A stretch of 9,597 bases of DNA from NCBI GenBank assembly GCA_003695085.1, contig RFIV01000171.1, positions 1 through 9,597 of the forward strand, written 5' to 3'. Under the pieces are notes generated by a model that was not told the DNA's origin, did no database searches, and worked only from the letters and a program-made list of their open reading frames with translations. A program made the position numbers and the translations under genes. Positions 7,273 to 9,597 of this stretch are shown here, in pieces. The DNA is from Gammaproteobacteria bacterium. GTDB lineage: Bacteria > Pseudomonadota > Gammaproteobacteria > Pseudomonadales > Oleiphilaceae. Each line of letters starts with the position of its first letter. Position 1 is the first letter of the stretch.

Positions 7273-8181
7273 TCAGGCCGCCTGCTCTTCAGCTACCGGC
7301 ACATGGGTACGGATGAAAAGCCCGATATCCCTGAGGGCGTGCCCGCCCTCGGGCAGGATTCGGGAAGCAAAATGCCAGACATGAAACATGTGCGGCCACA
7401 CATCCAACGTCACAGCAGACCCATGCAATCTGGCCCGGCGGGCATAGGCCTGACACTCCTCCATCAGAATCTCGTCTCCCCCGACCTGAATGAGCGTGGG
7501 GGGCAGACCCTGCAGGTGTCCGTGCAAGGGTGACATGCCCGGGTGAGCCGGATCCTGCCCCCCTGCATACTGCCGGGCAAAGAAACGGATGCGCGCGGCA
7601 GTAATCAGAGGATCATGCCCCCGTCGACTGGAGTGCGCGCACAACGAACAGCTCAGATCCAGCCACGGCGACAGCGCCACCGCGGCGGCTGGCATGGGTA
7701 ATGCTGCATCACGAATCGCCTGCAACGTTGCCAGTGCCAGTCCCCCTCCGGCCGAGTCGCCGGCGATGACGATGCGTGCCGGATCCACCTGCTCGTCCAG
7801 CAAGTAACGGTAAGCGTCCATGGCATCATTCAAGGCAGCCGGAAACGGGTGCTCCGGTGCCAGCCGGTATTCGGGCATGTAAATCTGAGCGCGTGCAGCT
7901 CTGGCGATACGCCCGGCCAGCTCCAGATGCGTGCGGGTTGACCCAATCACGTACCCGCCCCCGTGCAAATAGAGCACCACGCGAGACGAGCAGCCCTTGC
8001 GATGACTGACCCAGACACCTTGAGGCTCAACATGCCGCACCCGGTCGACCTCCACATTTCTCGAAGGGTGCACGAGCCAGAAACTCTGACTGGAGCAGAA
8101 CCGGTAAGCATCCAGTGTATTGGGGATAAACCGCATTCCGTTGCGTATCATGGCCTTGAGCCATTCGGTGCGGTTAAGCAT
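7273..8181 (-). CDS. Alpha/beta hydrolase, HSL-type esterase/lipase
   Basis: A 302-residue serine hydrolase of the hormone-sensitive-lipase (family IV) type. It has the oxyanion-hole motif HGGG at 73-76, the nucleophile S143 in GDSAGG (141-146), a probable acid D236 in the VGGDEILMEE stretch, and the catalytic His H267 in MFHVW. The motif YRLAPEHPFPAA (105-116) is also characteristic. No signal peptide is visible, so it is probably cytoplasmic. Family members hydrolyse short to medium acyl esters; the true substrate is unknown. The start is the ATG with AGGTG (8187-8191) 5 bases upstream. The gene is divergent from the yaeH-like gene, and the CheY-like gene lies 112 bases downstream on the same strand. 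No clear terminator separates them, so read-through into the signalling operon is possible. Confidence 0.93.
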   Translation of the reverse strand: MLNRTEWLKAMIRNGMRFIPNTLDAYRFCSSQSFWLVHPSRNVEVDRVRHVEPQGVWVSHRKGCSSRVVLYLHGGGYVIGSTRTHLELAGRIARAARAQIYMPEYRLAPEHPFPAALNDAMDAYRYLLDEQVDPARIVIAGDSAGGGLALATLQAIRDAALPMPAAAVALSPWLDLSCSLCAHSSRRGHDPLITAARIRFFARQYAGGQDPAHPGMSPLHGHLQGLPPTLIQVGGDEILMEECQAYARRARLHGSAVTLDVWPHMFHVWHFASRILPEGGHALRDIGLFIRTHVPVAEEQAA

Positions 8182-8186
8182 GTGAA

Positions 8187-8241
8187 CACCTGTTTACTGC
8201 ATCATCACCTTGTAACAAATAGTCCAAAAAATAAACAGGCG
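8187..8241. repeat. Concentric inverted repeat, candidate operator
   Basis: CACCTGTTTA (8187-8196) and TAAACAGGCG (8232-8241) are reverse complements at 9 of 10 positions, with 8 consecutive matches. The palindrome TTGTAACAA (8210-8218) shares exactly the same centre, base 8214. The arms are about 45 bp apart centre to centre. The left arm covers the hydrolase ribosome-binding site, so a protein bound here could control the hydrolase and perhaps the divergent gene. No known regulator box was recognised. Confidence 0.4.
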
Positions 8242-8322
8242 CCAGTGCAATCCATGCATTTAGGGACTAATACTTATGGAAAAGGCTGCTATAGCCAGCC
8301 ATTGTACCGCCATTGATGGACT

Positions 8323-8338
8323 TGTTTCGGGGGAAACA
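8323..8338 (+). promoter_or_regulatory. Small hairpin presenting the yaeH-like ribosome-binding site
   Basis: TGTTTC (8323-8328) and GAAACA (8333-8338) can pair around a GGGG loop. The Shine-Dalgarno GGGGGA (8329-8334) spans the loop and the first stem bases, 5 bases before the ATG at 8340. The stem is weak (two G-C pairs), so it may be a modest modulator or chance. Confidence 0.35.
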
Positions 8339-8339
8339 G

Positions 8340-8726
8340 ATGTACGAGTATCTCAAGAGCATTGGCGTCAAGGACTTTGACCGGATCGAGCGCTACACAC
8401 TGCGCACAGAAAGCGGCCATGATGTCCTCAAGATTTACTACAAAAAGGAAAAGGGCGACCTGTTTCACCACTCGGTCAAGTTCAAGTTCCCACGTAGCAA
8501 GAAGTCGGTACTGGTGGACTCCGGCACCCATCGCTATGAGGAAACCTCCGAAATTTCGCCTCAGCTGGTCCACATCCTCGAGGAGCTGGATCAGATCACC
8601 GATCAGCACTTCCAGCGTGAAGACACGCTCGAAGGCGTGCTGATTGAGCTGAAACACCTGGAAAAAGTGGTGAGCAACAAGATTCGTGAAATCGAAGGCA
8701 AGATCGAACGGCTCAAGCAACCGTAA
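8340..8726 (+). CDS. yaeH: UPF0325/DUF3461 family protein, YaeH-like
   Basis: A 128-residue soluble protein of unknown function. It resembles E. coli YaeH as I remember it: similar N-terminus (MYEYLKSIGVKDFDRIERY), the core SVKFKFPR (45-52), EISPQLVHILEELDQI (71-86), and a C-terminal helix with HLEKVVSNKIREIEGKIERL (106-125) that looks like a coiled coil. The start at 8340 is chosen over an in-frame ATG at 8313 because it gives the family length and N-terminus and has GGGGGA 5 bases upstream. The family is mainly known as an uncharacterised protein of gammaproteobacteria. It is followed by a strong terminator, so it is probably monocistronic. The neighbours (esterase, AEC permease) do not suggest a pathway. 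Confidence 0.88.
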   Translation: MYEYLKSIGVKDFDRIERYTLRTESGHDVLKIYYKKEKGDLFHHSVKFKFPRSKKSVLVDSGTHRYEETSEISPQLVHILEELDQITDQHFQREDTLEGVLIELKHLEKVVSNKIREIEGKIERLKQP

Positions 8727-8751
8727 CCTGATTCATTTTCAGCAACGATTC

Positions 8752-8773
8752 GGGGCACTTGTGCCCCTTTTTT
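8752..8773 (+). terminator. Intrinsic terminator after the yaeH-like gene
   Basis: GGGGCAC pairs with GTGCCCC around a minimal TT (or CTTG) loop and is followed by six T residues (8768-8773). It starts 25 bases after the yaeH-like stop. No A-run precedes it, so it should act on the + strand only. It ends only 9 bases before the next start codon. Confidence 0.92.
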
Positions 8774-8782
8774 GGCTCACTC

Positions 8783-9597
8783 ATGCTCGAAGCCCTGCTC
8801 TTCGCCTTTAACGCCATTGCGCCCATCTTTACTGTTGTCATCGCTGGCACCGGGTTCCGGCGCCTGGGCTGGATTGACGGACATTTCGTGCAACAGGGCT
8901 CGAAGCTGGTCTTCAATGTAGCCTTGCCCCTTCTCATTTTCCTCAACCTGATCAAGCTCGATCTTTCCGTCACCTTCGATCCACAGCAGGTCGGGCTGGC
9001 CGTACTGCTGGTACTTCTCGGTTTTCTGGCACTCTGGTGGTTCAGCGCCTTGCATGCCCCGGCGCCCGAGCAGCGCGGCGTCTGGGTTCAAGGGAGTTTT
9101 CGGGGCAATCTCGGCATCGTCGGCATTGCCCTCTGTGCACAGGTCTATGGTGAGGCGGGCCTGGCCATGGGTGCCATGCTGCTCGGGGCCATCACACTGA
9201 TCTACAACATTTTGTCGGTATGGGTCCTGCAGCGCAGTCTCAGTGTTGAATCCCTGCCCCTGAGTCAGACCGTTCGGGGTGTATTCAGCAATCCGCTGAT
9301 TCTCGCCATCCTGCTGGGGCTGCCCTGTGCCGCCGCGGAGCTTCAGCTTCCCGGATGGCTGGATACGGCCGGGCACTATTTCGCCCAGATGACCCTGCCA
9401 CTCGCCCTGATCTGCGTGGGAGCTTCGCTCTCGCTGGACGTCATCCGCCGTGCAGGCCGTCTGGCCCTCACGGCCACGCTTGCCAGGCTTCTTGTCCTGC
9501 CGGGCATCCAACTGGGCCTGGCCGCAGCCTTCGGGCTCAACGGCATGGCACTGGGAACCCTGTTCCTGATGCTCGCCTCGCCCACCGCCACGGCCAG
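8783..9597 (+). CDS. AEC-family (auxin efflux carrier type) permease, 3' end outside window
   Basis: The 271 visible residues form a hydrophobic inner-membrane transporter of the AEC family, whose bacterial members export or exchange small organic acids such as malate or malonate. Family signs are the N-terminal helix followed by a G-x-x-x-R-R-x-G-W turn (about 20-30), KLVFNVALPLLIF (41-53), RGNLGIVGIAL (107-117), FSNPLILAILLGL (168-180), the MTLPLALICVGASLSL helix (203-218), and SPTATA (266-271) at the window edge. About eight of the usual ten membrane segments are present. The reading frame is open to the last base. ATG 8783 is the first ATG after an in-frame stop (8729-8731) and gives the expected N-terminus, but it lacks a good Shine-Dalgarno and follows the terminator almost directly. 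The substrate cannot be deduced. Confidence 0.88.
   Translation, partial: MLEALLFAFNAIAPIFTVVIAGTGFRRLGWIDGHFVQQGSKLVFNVALPLLIFLNLIKLDLSVTFDPQQVGLAVLLVLLGFLALWWFSALHAPAPEQRGVWVQGSFRGNLGIVGIALCAQVYGEAGLAMGAMLLGAITLIYNILSVWVLQRSLSVESLPLSQTVRGVFSNPLILAILLGLPCAAAELQLPGWLDTAGHYFAQMTLPLALICVGASLSLDVIRRAGRLALTATLARLLVLPGIQLGLAAAFGLNGMALGTLFLMLASPTATA

Larger units (their letters stand above)
8182..8339. promoter_or_regulatory. Divergent intergenic region between hydrolase and yaeH-like gene
   Basis: This 158-base region is visibly richer in A and T than the flanking genes and should hold both divergent promoters. I could not fix a good -35/-10 pair on either strand. Candidates such as TATAGC at 8290-8295 lack a matching -35 element. 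The region also contains the inverted repeats listed separately and an 8-bp palindrome GCTATAGC (8288-8295) flanked by GGCTG and CAGCC. Confidence 0.5.

Noticed and set aside
8284..8300. GGCTG-CTATAGC-CAGCC dyad upstream of the yaeH-like gene
   Set aside because: The 5-bp arms and the central 8-bp palindrome do not share the same centre exactly, and no promoter spacing fits, so it is mentioned only as part of the intergenic region.
8777..9511. A 244-codon open frame on the minus strand
   Set aside because: It is antisense to the AEC permease. Its very Q/E/G-rich product is what the reverse strand of a hydrophobic membrane protein typically gives.

Overview
The window is dense, GC-rich bacterial chromosome with no intergenic stretch longer than about 160 bases. 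The gene content points to a gammaproteobacterium, probably a free-living one outside the Enterobacterales. It has PAS-GGDEF-EAL proteins, a UPF0325/YaeH-type small protein of the same length (128 aa) as I recall for E. coli YaeH, an HSL-type esterase and an AEC permease. This placement is inferred from protein families; no rRNA or other marker is present. I see no tRNA, rRNA, insertion sequence, CRISPR array or phage gene.

Left part, + strand (1-4906): a probable three-gene c-di-GMP operon. It holds the 3' part of a PAS-GGDEF-EAL gene whose beginning lies outside the window, a short-signal lipoprotein resembling ABC-transporter solute-binding proteins (NMT1/SsuA/ThiY type), and a membrane-anchored GGDEF-EAL protein with a periplasmic sensor region and a PAS domain. 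The lipoprotein and the last gene overlap by 4 bases (GTGA), and no ABC permease or ATPase is nearby. This suggests that the binding protein reports a ligand to the c-di-GMP enzyme, as NspS does for MbaA in Vibrio cholerae, rather than serving transport.

Middle part, - strand (4872-7160): a tight operon, read right to left, of a single-domain CheY-like response regulator, a CheC-family phosphatase and a soluble PAS histidine kinase. Together these could write, carry and erase a phosphoryl signal, but no output domain and no other chemotaxis gene is present. The operon converges on the c-di-GMP operon, and the two last genes overlap tail to tail by 35 bases.

Right part: an HSL-family alpha/beta hydrolase (- strand, 7273-8181) is divergent from the yaeH-like gene (+ strand, 8340-8726). 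They share a relatively AT-rich 158-base region with a concentric inverted repeat. A clear intrinsic terminator follows the yaeH-like gene. Ten bases after its T-run an AEC-family transporter gene begins and runs off the window end.

The most notable points are the proposed binding-protein/c-di-GMP sensor pair, the self-contained CheY-CheC-kinase cassette beside it, and three candidate regulatory dyads at 7176-7200, 8187-8241 and 8323-8338.
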